From positions 124,001 to 188,000 of the forward strand of contig NZ_PZJW01000002.1 in the NCBI RefSeq assembly GCF_003206615.1: DNA of 64,000 nucleotides. Reading direction: 5' to 3'. The notes below the pieces were generated by a model that had not been told where the DNA came from, ran no database searches, and worked only from the letters and a program-made list of their open reading frames with translations. Below, piece by piece: positions 28,540 through 36,726 of the stretch. This stretch comes from Salinicola acroporae (lineage in GTDB: Bacteria > Pseudomonadota > Gammaproteobacteria > Pseudomonadales > Halomonadaceae). Position numbers and translations under genes: made by a program. Position 1 is the first letter of the stretch. The number at the start of each line of letters is the position of its first letter.

Positions 28540-29607
28540 TCAGGTCGAGCGCAGACGTTCGGCCGCTCGCGTCAGCAGGCTGTCGGTCGCTTCCCAGCCC
28601 AGGCAGGCGTCGGTGATCGAGACGCCATAGCGGAGTGCCGAGGGGTTGAGCGCCTGCTTTCCCTCGAACAGATGACTTTCGAGCATCACACCGATCAGGC
28701 TGCGGTCGCCCGCCAGGCGCTGCTCCAGCACATCGTAGAGAACTTCGGTCTGGCGGCGATGATCCTTGCGCGCGTTGGCATGGCTGCAGTCGACCATGAT
28801 CCTCGCCTCGAGCCCTGCCTGCGACATCGCCCGGCGACTGGCGGCGATGCTGGCGGCGTCGTGATTGGGCCCGGCCTGGCCGCCGCGGAGCACCAGATGC
28901 GTGGCGGGGTTTCCCGAGGTTTCGATCATCGCCGGGTACCCTTCGGCCGTGATCCCGAAATGGCGATGGGGATGCGCGGCAGACTGCATCGCGGCAATCG
29001 CCACGTCGACATTGCCCTGGGTGCCGTTCTTGAAGCCCACCGTCGCCGCCAGGCCGCTGGCCAGCTCGCGATGAATCTGTGATTCGGTGGTACGCGCCCC
29101 GATCGCCACCCAACTCAGCAGATCGTCGAAATAGGCACCCGCCATCGGCTGCAGCAGCTCCGTCGCTACCGGCAACCCCAGTTCGGCGATATCCCGCATG
29201 AGCCGTCTCGCCATGGCCAGCCCCGCTGCCATGTCGTCGCTGCCGTCGAGATGGGGATCGTAGGCCATGCCCTTCCAGCCGACCGTCGTGCGCGGCTTTT
29301 CCACGTACACCCGCATGACCAGCAGCAGTCGATCGCCTACCACCTTGTCGAGTGCTGCCAGCCGCTCGGCGTACTCCAGCGCGGCGACGGGGTCGTGGAC
29401 GGAACAGGGGCCGGTCACTACCAGCAGACGGTCATCCTCACCATCGAGAATGGCACGAACCGCCTGCCGATTGTCGGCGATCTGCCTGGCGAGCGAGGCA
29501 CTCACCGGCAGTCTCTGGCGCAGTTCGTATGCCGATGGCAAGGGCAGCGGTCTTGCCGGCCCTGGTGTCGAGGAGGTCGGTTTCCGTAGGGAGGTAGCAG
29601 CGTCCAT
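28540..29607 (-). CDS. 3-deoxy-7-phosphoheptulonate (DAHP) synthase, class I
   Basis: The enzyme condenses phosphoenolpyruvate and erythrose 4-phosphate, the first step of aromatic amino acid synthesis. The 355-residue protein follows the AroF/AroG/AroH pattern: TGPCSVHDP, RVYVEKPRTTVGWKG, SWVAIGARTTESQIHRELASGL, VGFKNGTQGN, IMVDCSHANARKD and GVMLESHLFEGKQ. The position of AroG Ser180, part of the Phe effector site, reads Ala here (GLAATVGFKNG), so effector choice cannot be inferred from AroG. A leader peptide rich in Phe, Tyr and Trp lies 131 bp upstream, indicating control by aromatic amino acids. Confidence 0.94.
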   Translation of the reverse strand: MDAATSLRKPTSSTPGPARPLPLPSAYELRQRLPVSASLARQIADNRQAVRAILDGEDDRLLVVTGPCSVHDPVAALEYAERLAALDKVVGDRLLLVMRVYVEKPRTTVGWKGMAYDPHLDGSDDMAAGLAMARRLMRDIAELGLPVATELLQPMAGAYFDDLLSWVAIGARTTESQIHRELASGLAATVGFKNGTQGNVDVAIAAMQSAAHPHRHFGITAEGYPAMIETSGNPATHLVLRGGQAGPNHDAASIAASRRAMSQAGLEARIMVDCSHANARKDHRRQTEVLYDVLEQRLAGDRSLIGVMLESHLFEGKQALNPSALRYGVSITDACLGWEATDSLLTRAAERLRST

Positions 29608-29656
29608 AACGATCTCTTTTCATGATTGTGTTTCAAGGATTGAGACCCGAAACGCG

Positions 29657-29690
29657 AGAACCCCCGGATGGGCTGCCATCCGGGGGTTCT
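29657..29690 (-). terminator. Attenuator hairpin upstream of the DAHP synthase gene
   Basis: Arms AGAACCCCCGGATGG and CCATCCGGGGGTTCT pair perfectly over 15 bp with a 4-base loop, 50 bp before the gene. On the transcribed strand it is followed by TTCT (in the stem) and CGCGTTTC, an imperfect U tract. Its loop and closing pairs (GGCAGCCCA on the RNA) are complementary to TGGGCTGCC in the preceding hairpin, so alternative folds exist. Confidence 0.7.
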
Positions 29691-29699
29691 TGAAGCGAG

Positions 29700-29726
29700 G
29701 AGGCAGCCCAGGTCCGGGCGTGCCTC
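29700..29726 (-). promoter_or_regulatory. Upstream hairpin of the attenuator
   Basis: On the transcribed strand GAGGCA-C-GCCC pairs with GGGC-TGCCTC around a 6-base loop. It starts 11 bases after the leader-peptide stop. Its 5' arm (GGCACGCC) can instead pair with GGCGTGCC inside the leader reading frame, and its 3' arm with the loop of the terminator-like hairpin. Confidence 0.6.
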
Positions 29727-29737
29727 GCGGGTTCAGG

Positions 29738-29863
29738 TCATGTCGACCAACCGGCGGGCACGCCAGTCCTAAACCAATAGCCATAACCGGAGAACGCAAA
29801 CGCCATCGCATCGCCAGCAGGGCTGGCGATGTCGATCTGGGCGATATCGTGGCGTTCGGTCAT
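29738..29863 (-). CDS. Candidate leader peptide of the DAHP synthase gene (41 aa, Phe/Tyr/Trp-rich)
   Basis: A short reading frame runs from ATG at 29863 to TGA at 29738, preceded by GGAAAG 4 bases upstream. Residues 22-31 read FAFSGYGYWF: three Phe, two Tyr and one Trp within ten codons. A second Trp is at residue 39. The rest (MTERHDIAQIDIASPAGDAM) is unremarkable. Aromatic codon clustering, a start site, a promoter upstream and two hairpins before an aromatic-pathway gene fit ribosome-mediated attenuation. I do not recognise the peptide as a described family. Confidence 0.75.
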   Translation of the reverse strand: MTERHDIAQIDIASPAGDAMAFAFSGYGYWFRTGVPAGWST

Positions 29864-29912
29864 GATGCTTTCCGCTTTCTCGCAGACGTGTGGTGTACGA
29901 AGTCGTGGCTCT

Positions 29913-29940
29913 ATCCTAACGTGACGGCACGGTTTGACAA
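29913..29940 (-). promoter_or_regulatory. Candidate promoter of the leader-DAHP synthase transcript
   Basis: On the minus strand TTGTCA (29940-29935), a 16-bp spacer and TAGGAT (29918-29913) match sigma-70 at 9 of 12 positions. Transcription would begin about 43 bases before the leader ATG. The -35 region is nearly palindromic (TTTGACAAG) and could also be read towards the sigma-factor gene. Confidence 0.6.
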
Positions 29941-30044
29941 GTCTTTTGATGCCAAAGCGTGAACGGTATTTCTCCAGGCTTTACTTGTTCGATCCCGTTG
30001 ACGAGACTGCTAATCAAGAAAAAGAAAGAATTCAAAGGACTTTC

Positions 30045-30599
30045 ATGGCTTACCCGCCTCATGACGTGTTGATCGACAATCTCCAGGCTTGCGCTCGCGG
30101 CGATGGTCCTGCGTTCGAAAAGCTCTACCGCGCGACCAGCCCGCATCTGTATGCGCAGTTGCTGCGTATCGTCAGGCAGGAAGCGGCGGCTCAGGACTGC
30201 CTGCAACTCGTCTACCTCCGTGTATGGCAGGTGGCCGGCCAGTACGATGCCGGCCGTGCCAGGCCGATGACCTGGCTGTCGACGCTGACGCGCAACATCG
30301 GTATCGACTGGCTCAGGCGCCAGCGGCCGCAGGAGGCCGACGGCGATGCCATCATCGAGACGCTGCCGGGAGAATCCGATCTCGAGAGCGAGAGTGATAT
30401 CAATCAGCAGGCGGAGTCGCTGCAACTCTGCTTGACCGAATTGACGATGCAGCAGCGCCAGGCGCTCGAACTGGCATTTTTCGAGGGCCTGACCCACCAC
30501 GATCTGGCATCGCACCTGGGCACGCCACTGGGCACCGTCAAGAGTTGGGTCCGAAGAGGCCTGGAGAGGTTGAAAGCATGCATGACACGTTTCGCCTGA
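30045..30599 (+). CDS. ECF-family RNA polymerase sigma factor
   Basis: The 184-residue protein has sigma region 2 (FEKLYRATSPHLYAQLLRIV, region 2.2 DCLQLVYLRVWQ, region 2.4 around MTWLSTLTRNIGIDWLRRQ). Region 4 has a helix-turn-helix (QQRQALELAFFEGLTHHDLASHLGTPLGTVKSWVRRGLERL). It is closest in type to SigK-like factors paired with RskA anti-sigma proteins. The start at 30045 follows AAAGGA; an upstream extension to 29934 lacks sigma homology. The anti-sigma gene overlaps its last 22 bases. The regulon cannot be told from the window. Confidence 0.92.
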   Translation: MAYPPHDVLIDNLQACARGDGPAFEKLYRATSPHLYAQLLRIVRQEAAAQDCLQLVYLRVWQVAGQYDAGRARPMTWLSTLTRNIGIDWLRRQRPQEADGDAIIETLPGESDLESESDINQQAESLQLCLTELTMQQRQALELAFFEGLTHHDLASHLGTPLGTVKSWVRRGLERLKACMTRFA

Positions 30600-31285
30600 C
30601 CGATCCCGAGGAGCGCGAGATGGCTGCCGGCGAATACGTCCTGGGCACCCTGACGGGCGATCAGCGGGCCGAATTCGAGGCCCTGCTGGCGGTCAGCGCG
30701 GATCTCCAGCACAGCGTCGAAGCCTGGCGGGAACGGCTGCAGCTCTTCAACCAGCAACTGGAACCCGTCGCGCCGCCCAGGAGAATCTGGCCGGATATCG
30801 CGGCGCGCCTGGGGCTGAAGACGGGGCCATTGCAACGGCTGGGTTTCTGGCGCGCGTTCAGCGGCATCGCCACTGCAGCGGCGCTGATCCTGGCGATCGT
30901 GGCACTGGTGCCGCGGGAGCCGGCCATGATGCCCGGCGAGTACGTCTTCGTGATCAACCAGCCCAACGGCCAGACGGCCTGGATTTTGAACGCCACGCTC
31001 AACGGCAAGATGATGGTGCAGACGGTATCGCCGGAACCGATGCCGGAAGGCAAGGGCGGTGAGCTATGGATGATGGAGAACGGGACGCCGGTGTCTTTGG
31101 GCATGCTGCCGGCCCATGGCGAAGCCACCATGCAACTGCCCGCCAAGATGCTGGGGCTGATGAAGACCGCCGATTTCGCGGTGAGCATGGAACCCAGCGC
31201 CGGCGCGCCCGGCGGCAAACCGACCGGCCCGGTGATCGACGCGGGCAAACTGGTACAGATTCGCAGCGCTACCGTCTCGCTGTAG
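30578..31285 (+). CDS. RskA-family anti-sigma factor
   Basis: The 235-residue protein has an N-terminal cytoplasmic anti-sigma domain (DPEEREMAAGEYVLGTLTGDQRAEFEALLA). A single transmembrane helix spans about residues 90-112 (FSGIATAAALILAIVALVP). The periplasmic RskA domain follows (VFVINQPNGQTAWILNATLNG, GGELWMMENGTPVSLGMLP). It would sequester the upstream sigma factor at the membrane until regulated proteolysis frees it; RseP of this same window is a candidate site-2 protease, by inference only. The gene overlaps the sigma gene, as is usual for such pairs. Confidence 0.9.
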   Translation: MHDTFRLTDPEEREMAAGEYVLGTLTGDQRAEFEALLAVSADLQHSVEAWRERLQLFNQQLEPVAPPRRIWPDIAARLGLKTGPLQRLGFWRAFSGIATAAALILAIVALVPREPAMMPGEYVFVINQPNGQTAWILNATLNGKMMVQTVSPEPMPEGKGGELWMMENGTPVSLGMLPAHGEATMQLPAKMLGLMKTADFAVSMEPSAGAPGGKPTGPVIDAGKLVQIRSATVSL

Positions 31286-31308
31286 CGCGAGCCGGTGCCC
31301 CCCGGGTT

Positions 31309-32001
31309 TCAGACCAGGCTACGGCCACCGTCGACCGGCACCACCGTCCCGGTGACGAAGTCGTTGTCGAGCAGATAGCGTAGCGTCTGGTAGATGACGC
31401 CCGGGCCCGGCACCCGCCATTGCCCCTCGCCGCGGTTTTCCTCGCCATCGCCCAGCATCACGAGCCCCGGTGCGATGGCATTGACCTGGATTCGCGGCGC
31501 GAACTGTACTGCGAGCGACCGGGTCAGGCTCTCGAGCCCCGCCTTGGTTGCCGCATAGGCGGCCTGTCCCGCCGCGCCGCGCCTTACCACGCTATCGGTG
31601 ATATGCACGATATCGCGCTGCGGCTCCTGGCAGGCTTCCAGCAGGTTTCTGGCATGGAGATTGATCAGGTATGGGGCCTGCATGTGAACCCGGAACAGGC
31701 GCTCGAAGGTGGCTCCCGCTGCCTCGGGCTCGGGGTCCGAAAGCCACTCGCCAGCATTGTGGATGATGGCGCGCAGACTCGGGGTGCTGTCCCGGAGACG
31801 GGCGATGAAATCGAGAATCCCGGCTTCGCTGCCGAAATCCGCCGCCAGCGTCACCGCGCCTCGCTCGCGTAATCCCGACAGTGTCTCCCGCTCTCGCCGA
31901 TAGGTGACGATCACCGGATGGCCGTCGTCGAGCAGCCGCTCGGCGCAGTGACGACCCAAGCGTTGCGTTCCGCCGGTGATCAGGATCGGGGACTGGCTCA
32001 C
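31309..32001 (-). CDS. folM: Short-chain dehydrogenase, FolM-like dihydromonapterin/dihydrofolate reductase
   Basis: The 230-residue protein is an SDR with the cofactor motif ITGGTQRLGRH, whose TGGxxRLG form is typical of pteridine reductases and FolM. It also has NAGEW, the YAATKAG catalytic Tyr/Lys pair and a proline-glycine turn (AIAPGLVML). FolM reduces dihydromonapterin to the tetrahydro cofactor with NADPH and has weak DHFR activity. The GTG start overlaps the fre stop (GTGA), so it belongs to the ubiD-fre unit. Substrate is inferred from family resemblance. Confidence 0.8.
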   Translation of the reverse strand: MSQSPILITGGTQRLGRHCAERLLDDGHPVIVTYRRERETLSGLRERGAVTLAADFGSEAGILDFIARLRDSTPSLRAIIHNAGEWLSDPEPEAAGATFERLFRVHMQAPYLINLHARNLLEACQEPQRDIVHITDSVVRRGAAGQAAYAATKAGLESLTRSLAVQFAPRIQVNAIAPGLVMLGDGEENRGEGQWRVPGPGVIYQTLRYLLDNDFVTGTVVPVDGGRSLV

Positions 32002-32804
32002 GGGCGCTCCTTCTCCTCGCCGGGGCTGAGCGGCGCCGTCTCGGGGTCGGCTTCCGGCAGCGGCAGAAAGGGCACGCGGGGGGCGTAACTGAAGACGTCG
32101 GAGTGGACCTGCTCTGCCACCAGCCCCCGCGGCGCCAGGGTGTCAACGCAGGCGTACACCATGCCGGGGGAGCCGGCCAGATAGATATCGACGTCGTCGA
32201 GGGTCTGGATCTCGGCGGCCAGCACCTGATCGATGCGCCCGGTGTGCCAGCGAATGCCGGGCAGGCTCTCGAACGAGGCTTCCGGTGTCTCGACCACGGC
32301 GTGGAGGGTCAGGCTCGAATGCTTCAGTGCCCACTCCCGGGCCAGGGTCTCGGCGTAGAGATCGCGCCGCTCGCGCACCGCCCACCAGATCGATATCTCC
32401 CGATCGGGATTTTCGATCAACGCCGCCTCGACGATGGCCTTGATCTGGGCGAAACCGGTGCCCGCCGCGATCAGCAGCAGCGGCTCCGATCGCCCCGCAG
32501 GGAGCGTGCACTCGCCGCTGGGCAATCGCACCGACAACCTGTTGCGGTGGGTCAGAAGCTCCCGCAGACGCGCCGAGTGGGTGCGCTCGGGCCAGTGCTG
32601 AATATGCAACTCCAGCCGCCCGTCGCCGGTTTCGGCACAGGCGATCGAAAAAGGCACCCACGTATCAGGTTGCAGTTCCAGCTCGAGATACTGCCCGGGG
32701 GCATGCGCGATCGCCTCGGCACGTCCTTCCAGTATCACCCGGAACACATCGGGCGTCAGATCCTCGACGGACTCCACTTGGCAGGTCAAAGTTCTGACCG
32801 TCAT
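31998..32804 (-). CDS. fre: NAD(P)H-flavin reductase (Fre-like)
   Basis: The 268-residue protein has the ferredoxin-NADP reductase fold: a flavin-binding barrel (APGQYLELELQ, VPFSIACAE) and an NAD-binding half (LLLIAAGTGFAQIKAIVEAAL, IWWAVRERRDLY, DVDIYLAGSPGMV, SDVFSY). Like E. coli fre it lies directly downstream of ubiD, and Fre can supply reduced flavin to UbiX. The C-terminal 25-30 residues (Pro/Glu-rich) exceed the E. coli length. I chose the ATG at 32804 (MTVRTLTCQV aligns with Fre; GAGG 5 bases upstream); an ATG at 32828 overlapping the ubiD stop is also possible. Confidence 0.85.
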   Translation of the reverse strand: MTVRTLTCQVESVEDLTPDVFRVILEGRAEAIAHAPGQYLELELQPDTWVPFSIACAETGDGRLELHIQHWPERTHSARLRELLTHRNRLSVRLPSGECTLPAGRSEPLLLIAAGTGFAQIKAIVEAALIENPDREISIWWAVRERRDLYAETLAREWALKHSSLTLHAVVETPEASFESLPGIRWHTGRIDQVLAAEIQTLDDVDIYLAGSPGMVYACVDTLAPRGLVAEQVHSDVFSYAPRVPFLPLPEADPETAPLSPGEEKERP

Positions 32805-32824
32805 GTTCACCTCGTTGCTTGCCG

Positions 32825-34342
32825 TCATGCCGCCCCGTCTTCGTTCGACTTTCCCACTCGTGCCGGCGGTACCGGCACATCGATACCGTAGCTTTCCCAG
32901 CGCTCGTCGACCCGCGATTTGATCGCCGGGTCCATGACGATGGGCTCGCCCCACTCGCGACTCGTCTCGCCAGGCCACTTGTTGGTCGCGTCCAATCCCA
33001 TCTTGGACCCCAGACCGGCCGTCGGCGAGGCGAAATCGAGATAGTCGATCGGGGTGTTCTCCACCATCACCGTGTCCCGCGCCGGGTCCATGCGCGTGGT
33101 GATGGCCCAGATCACGTCCTCCCAGTTACGCGCGTCGACATCGTCGTCCAGCACGATCACGAACTTGGTGTACATGAACTGGCGCAGGAAACTCCAGACG
33201 CCCATCATCACGCGCTTGGCATGGCCGGGATACTGCTTCTTCATGGTGACCACCGCCATGCGGTAGGAGCATCCTTCCGGCGGCAGGTAAAAGTCGACGA
33301 TCTCGGGAAACTGCTTGCACAGAATCGGCACGAACACTTCGTTGAGTGCCAGGCCCAGCACGGCGGGTTCGTCCGGCGGCCGGCCGGTATAGGTCGAATG
33401 ATAGATCGGATCCCGCCGATGGGTGATGCGCTCGACGGTGAAGACCGGGAAATGCTCGACCTCGTTATAGTAGCCGGTGTGGTCGCCGTAGGGACCTTCG
33501 GCCGCAATGTCGTCCGGATAAATGAAGCCCTCCAGCACGATCTCGCTGGAGGCCGGGACTTCCAGATCGGCGTGGCCGCACTTGACCAGCTCGGTGCGCG
33601 AGCCTCTGAGCAGCCCGGCGAAGGCGTATTCGGAAAGCGTGTCCGGTACCGGTGTCACGGCACCGAGGATGGTGGCCGGGTCGGCGCCCAACGCCACCGC
33701 CACCGGAAAAGGTTCGCCGGGATGGGCCTGCTGCCACTCCCGGAAATCCAGCGCCCCGCCCCGATGACTCAGCCACCGCATGATCAGCCGGTTCTTGCCG
33801 AGCTTCTGCTGACGATAGATGCCCAGGTTCTGCCTCGCCTTGTGCGGCCCCTTGGTCACCACCAGCGCCCAGGTCACCAGCGGCGCGACATCGCCAGGCC
33901 AGCAGTGCTGAATCGGCAGGCGGTCGAGGTCGACATCCTCGCCTTCAAGCACCACCTGCTGACACGGCGCGGAGCGCAATGTCTTCGGCCCCATGCTCAT
34001 GACCTGCTTGAAGATCGGAAGCTTCTCCCAGGCGTCCTTGAGCCCCTTGGGCGGATCGGGCTCCTTCAGGAACGCCAGCAGCTTGCCCACCTCCCGCAGC
34101 GCTCCGACACTCTCCTGCCCCATGCCGAAGGCAACCCGCTCGGGGGTGCCGAACAGATTCCCCAGCACTGGCATGTCACTGCCCTTGACGTTCTCGAACA
34201 GTAGCGCGGGTCCGCCAGCGCGCAGGGTACGATCGCAGATTTCGGTGATTTCCAGATAGGGATCTACCTCGACCGTGACACGCTTGAGTTCACCGCGTGA
34301 CTCCAGCGCCGCGATGAAATCCCGTAAATCGTGATATTTCAT
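32825..34342 (-). CDS. ubiD: UbiD, 4-hydroxy-3-polyprenylbenzoate decarboxylase
   Basis: UbiD decarboxylates the prenylated hydroxybenzoate using prenylated FMN made by UbiX. The 505-residue protein has the family start [14 protein letters not shown]. Active-site and cofactor regions are [19 protein letters not shown], the catalytic Glu segment [12 protein letters not shown] and [13 protein letters not shown], with RMDPARD and [17 protein letters not shown] near the C-terminus. It complements the ubiE-ubiJ-ubiB genes 15 kb away. The hairpin at 34377-34403 insulates it from rho transcription. Confidence 0.96.
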   Translation of the reverse strand: MKYHDLRDFIAALESRGELKRVTVEVDPYLEITEICDRTLRAGGPALLFENVKGSDMPVLGNLFGTPERVAFGMGQESVGALREVGKLLAFLKEPDPPKGLKDAWEKLPIFKQVMSMGPKTLRSAPCQQVVLEGEDVDLDRLPIQHCWPGDVAPLVTWALVVTKGPHKARQNLGIYRQQKLGKNRLIMRWLSHRGGALDFREWQQAHPGEPFPVAVALGADPATILGAVTPVPDTLSEYAFAGLLRGSRTELVKCGHADLEVPASSEIVLEGFIYPDDIAAEGPYGDHTGYYNEVEHFPVFTVERITHRRDPIYHSTYTGRPPDEPAVLGLALNEVFVPILCKQFPEIVDFYLPPEGCSYRMAVVTMKKQYPGHAKRVMMGVWSFLRQFMYTKFVIVLDDDVDARNWEDVIWAITTRMDPARDTVMVENTPIDYLDFASPTAGLGSKMGLDATNKWPGETSREWGEPIVMDPAIKSRVDERWESYGIDVPVPPARVGKSNEDGAA

Positions 34343-34376
34343 ACCGTTGCCCGCATCCCGCTATCCAAGAACGCAA

Positions 34377-34403
34377 AGAGGGCAGCATAACATGCTGCCC
34401 TCT
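34377..34403 (-). terminator. Terminator-like hairpin between rho and ubiD
   Basis: AGAGGGCAGCA (34377-34387) and TGCTGCCCTCT (34393-34403) form a perfect 11-bp stem with a 5-base loop. On the minus strand it is followed by TTTGCGTTC, a short broken T tract. It lies downstream of rho and upstream of ubiD. Confidence 0.7.
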
Positions 34404-34439
34404 ATTTTCTGCTTTGCCCCATAGATCTCATGAAACGTT

Positions 34440-34558
34440 GAGAGCTGGGTGAGCGAACGAAGATGAGACAAGGCGGAAAATCGCGAGAGCGCGGAGTTTA
34501 CGAGAGTAAATGAGCAGCTTGAGCGATTTTCCAACACAGCATCATCGAGTGCAGCCAG
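34440..34558. repeat. Dispersed element of about 118 bp, copy 1 (after rho)
   Basis: This non-coding unit begins GAGAGC, contains GAGACAAGGCG, then GGAAAATCGC paired with GCGATTTTCC about 40 bases later. A small inner hairpin (TTTAC-GAGA-GTAAA) is followed by TGAGCAG, and it ends GTGCAGCCAG, 6 bp from the rho stop. Copy 2 has the same ends and the same order of blocks. Confidence 0.75.
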
Positions 34559-34564
34559 CCAGAA

Positions 34565-35824
34565 TCAACGTCTTTTCATGGCTTCGAAGAATTCAAGATT
34601 GGTCTTGGTATCCTTGAGACGATCGATCAGGAATTCGGTGGCGGCCACGTCATCCATCGGGTTGAGCAGCTTGCGCAGAATCCACATCCGCTGCATCTCT
34701 TCCTCGGACGCAATCAGGTCTTCGCGGCGCGTGCCCGAGCGGCGAATATTGAATGCCGGGTAGACGCGACGCTCCGCCAGCTTCCGATCCAGGTGGGCTT
34801 CCATGTTGCCGGTGCCCTTGAACTCCTCGAAGATCACTTCGTCCATCTTCGAGCCGGTATCGACCAGCGCCGTGGCGAGAATGGTGAGACTGCCACCCTC
34901 CTCGATGTTACGCGCGGCACCGAAGAAGCGCTTGGGCTTCTCGAGCGCATGGGCATCGACACCACCGGTCAGCACCTTGCCGGAGGAAGGCACGACCGTG
35001 TTGTAGGCACGTGCCAGACGGGTGATGGAGTCGAGCAGGATGACCACGTCCTTCTTGTGCTCGACCAGACGCTTGGCTTTCTCGATCACCATCTCGGCGA
35101 CCTGAACGTGACGCGCCGGCGGTTCGTCGAACGTCGAGGCCACGACTTCGCCGCGCACCGTGCGTGACATCTCGGTCACCTCTTCCGGCCGCTCGTCGAT
35201 CAGCAACACGATCATGTGGCATTCGGGATTGTTGCGGGTGATCGAAGTGGCGATGTTCTGCAGCATCAAGGTCTTGCCGGCCTTGGGCGGCGACACGATC
35301 AGGCCACGCTGGCCCTTGCCGATCGGCGCAGTGAGGTCGATCACGCGTGCCGTGATGTCCTCGGTGGAGCCGTTGCCGATCTCCATCACCATCCGTTCCT
35401 GCGGGAACAGCGGCGTCAGGTTCTCGAACAAGATCTTGTGCTTGGCGTTTTCCGGCTTGTCGAAATTGATCTCGTTGACTTTCAACAGCGCGAAATAGCG
35501 CTCGCCCTCTTTCGGCGGCCGGATCTTGCCGGAGATCGAGTCGCCCTTGCGCAGATTGAAGCGGCGAATCTGGGACGGGGAGACATAAATGTCGTCGGGG
35601 CCAGCAAGGTAGGAGGAGTCGGCGCTACGCAGGAAACCGAATCCGTCCTGCAGAATCTCCAGGACGCCATCGCCGTAGATGTCCTCGCCGCTCTTCGCAT
35701 GCTTTTTCAGGATGGCGAAGATGATGTCCTGCTTGCGTGAGCGCGCCAGATTGTCGATGCCCATCTCGCGGGCGATATCCAGCAGTTCAGGAACGGATTT
35801 TTGCTTGAGTTCGGTTAGATTCAT
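34565..35824 (-). CDS. rho: Transcription termination factor Rho
   Basis: Rho is the hexameric RNA-dependent ATPase that ends transcription at rut sites. The 419-residue protein has the N-terminal Rho-N domain ([18 protein letters not shown]), and the primary RNA-binding cold-shock domain ([29 protein letters not shown]). Walker A is [10 protein letters not shown] and Walker [17 protein letters not shown]. The Q-loop and R-loop region (TGGVDAHAL) and C-terminal [10 protein letters not shown] follow. Length equals E. coli Rho (419). A long leader precedes it, consistent with autogenous control. Confidence 0.98.
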   Translation of the reverse strand: MNLTELKQKSVPELLDIAREMGIDNLARSRKQDIIFAILKKHAKSGEDIYGDGVLEILQDGFGFLRSADSSYLAGPDDIYVSPSQIRRFNLRKGDSISGKIRPPKEGERYFALLKVNEINFDKPENAKHKILFENLTPLFPQERMVMEIGNGSTEDITARVIDLTAPIGKGQRGLIVSPPKAGKTLMLQNIATSITRNNPECHMIVLLIDERPEEVTEMSRTVRGEVVASTFDEPPARHVQVAEMVIEKAKRLVEHKKDVVILLDSITRLARAYNTVVPSSGKVLTGGVDAHALEKPKRFFGAARNIEEGGSLTILATALVDTGSKMDEVIFEEFKGTGNMEAHLDRKLAERRVYPAFNIRRSGTRREDLIASEEEMQRMWILRKLLNPMDDVAATEFLIDRLKDTKTNLEFFEAMKRR

Positions 35825-36393
35825 GAGTTCGGTCAGAGAGGGCTCGTGTCGCAGGCAATGACTTTTGCCGAGATAGAAAAGAAGGACAAGAGGCGGTCAG
35901 TTCAAATGCCGCGCGGCGCGTTCAGTCGTCCCAGAAGCTAGGCGCTTCGCACGGTCTGTTGGCCCTGCCATCAACCAGGTCGGGATGCCGACTTGGCGTG
36001 TGACGTAAGGTGCCGGGAGAGCGATTCGATTCGCCTGCAATCTTGCGGAAAGAGTCATCCGAAAGAGTTGTCGCTATCCAAAAATCGGCGCTGGCCGAGA
36101 ATCGGTACTGGGATTGACTGACGACTTGGGGGACCGCGACGCGGTCAAGAAGCATTCGGAACAGGCGAACGTCCAGATGGTAGACAAGCTATCTTCCGAA
36201 AGCAAGTCACGAATATGGAGATCGCGGGCCATAAGATCAAGTTCCGCATCCAGGGCAGCCAGGGAAATAGGCGTGCGACGACCAGATCCGGCAACAAACA
36301 GCGCAACCGGACCGGACTGGCGGACCCGTCGCGGGGCATCAACGCGCCTATCGAGCTGATGTCCAACGCGGTAGGCCAGTCGTCGAACCCAGC
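35825..36393 (-). other. rho leader and trx-rho intergenic region, no gene recognised
   Basis: The 569 bp between the thioredoxin-like gene and rho contain short open frames on both strands but none with recognisable domains, a good ribosome-binding site or consistent codon use. The stretch looks less GC-rich than its neighbours. A promoter candidate at 36177-36205 would give a rho leader of about 350 nt, in line with the long autoregulated leader of E. coli rho. Confidence 0.55.
36177..36205 (-). promoter_or_regulatory. Candidate rho promoter
   Basis: On the minus strand TTGCTT (36205-36200), 17 bp, TACCAT (36182-36177) gives 3 of 6 and 4 of 6 sigma-70 matches. It is modest evidence, helped by position. 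Confidence 0.35.
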
Positions 36394-36726
36394 CTAATGG
36401 CGCGTACACTCCTCGCCCACCTGCAGCAACTGCGATTCCGACAAGGCTCCGACCCGCGTCAGTCGAGGCTCCCCGTCGACGAACAGAATCATCGTGGGCG
36501 TCCCCTTGACCCCGTAACGTTCGGCCAATGTCGGCTCGCGGTCTACATCCACCACGCCCACCGGCAAATCGCGGATCGACTCATGAGAGACCGAGGAGAG
36601 CCGCGACAACAGCGTTTCGCAGGGCTGGCACCAGTCGGCGACGAAGATCGCCAGCCAGGGCGACTCCCGCGCTTCGCGCTGCTGTTCGAAAGTCTCGCTA
36701 TTGAGATGACGCCGCGCTGACTGCAT
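36394..36726 (-). CDS. Divergent thioredoxin-fold protein at the trxA locus
   Basis: The 110-residue product has the thioredoxin fold order: WLAIFVADWCQPCETLLSRL with a CQPC active site, then VGVVDVDREPTLAERYGVKGTPTMILFVDGEP with the cis-proline (TPTM) and a final helix (GALSESQLLQVG). The usual CGPC is replaced by CQPC. The buried Asp26 position is Ile and the Lys57 position is Val, so redox properties should differ from classical TrxA. The start at 36726 follows GGAGG. It occupies the trxA place, divergent from ppx and upstream of rho. A longer frame reading back to 37932 is antisense to ppx and rejected. Confidence 0.85.
   Translation of the reverse strand: MQSARRHLNSETFEQQREARESPWLAIFVADWCQPCETLLSRLSSVSHESIRDLPVGVVDVDREPTLAERYGVKGTPTMILFVDGEPRLTRVGALSESQLLQVGEECTRH

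Noticed and set aside
36074-36409. 111-codon minus-strand frame in the rho upstream region
   Set aside because: No motif, no ribosome-binding site of note and overlap with the thioredoxin-like gene end; not supported as a gene.
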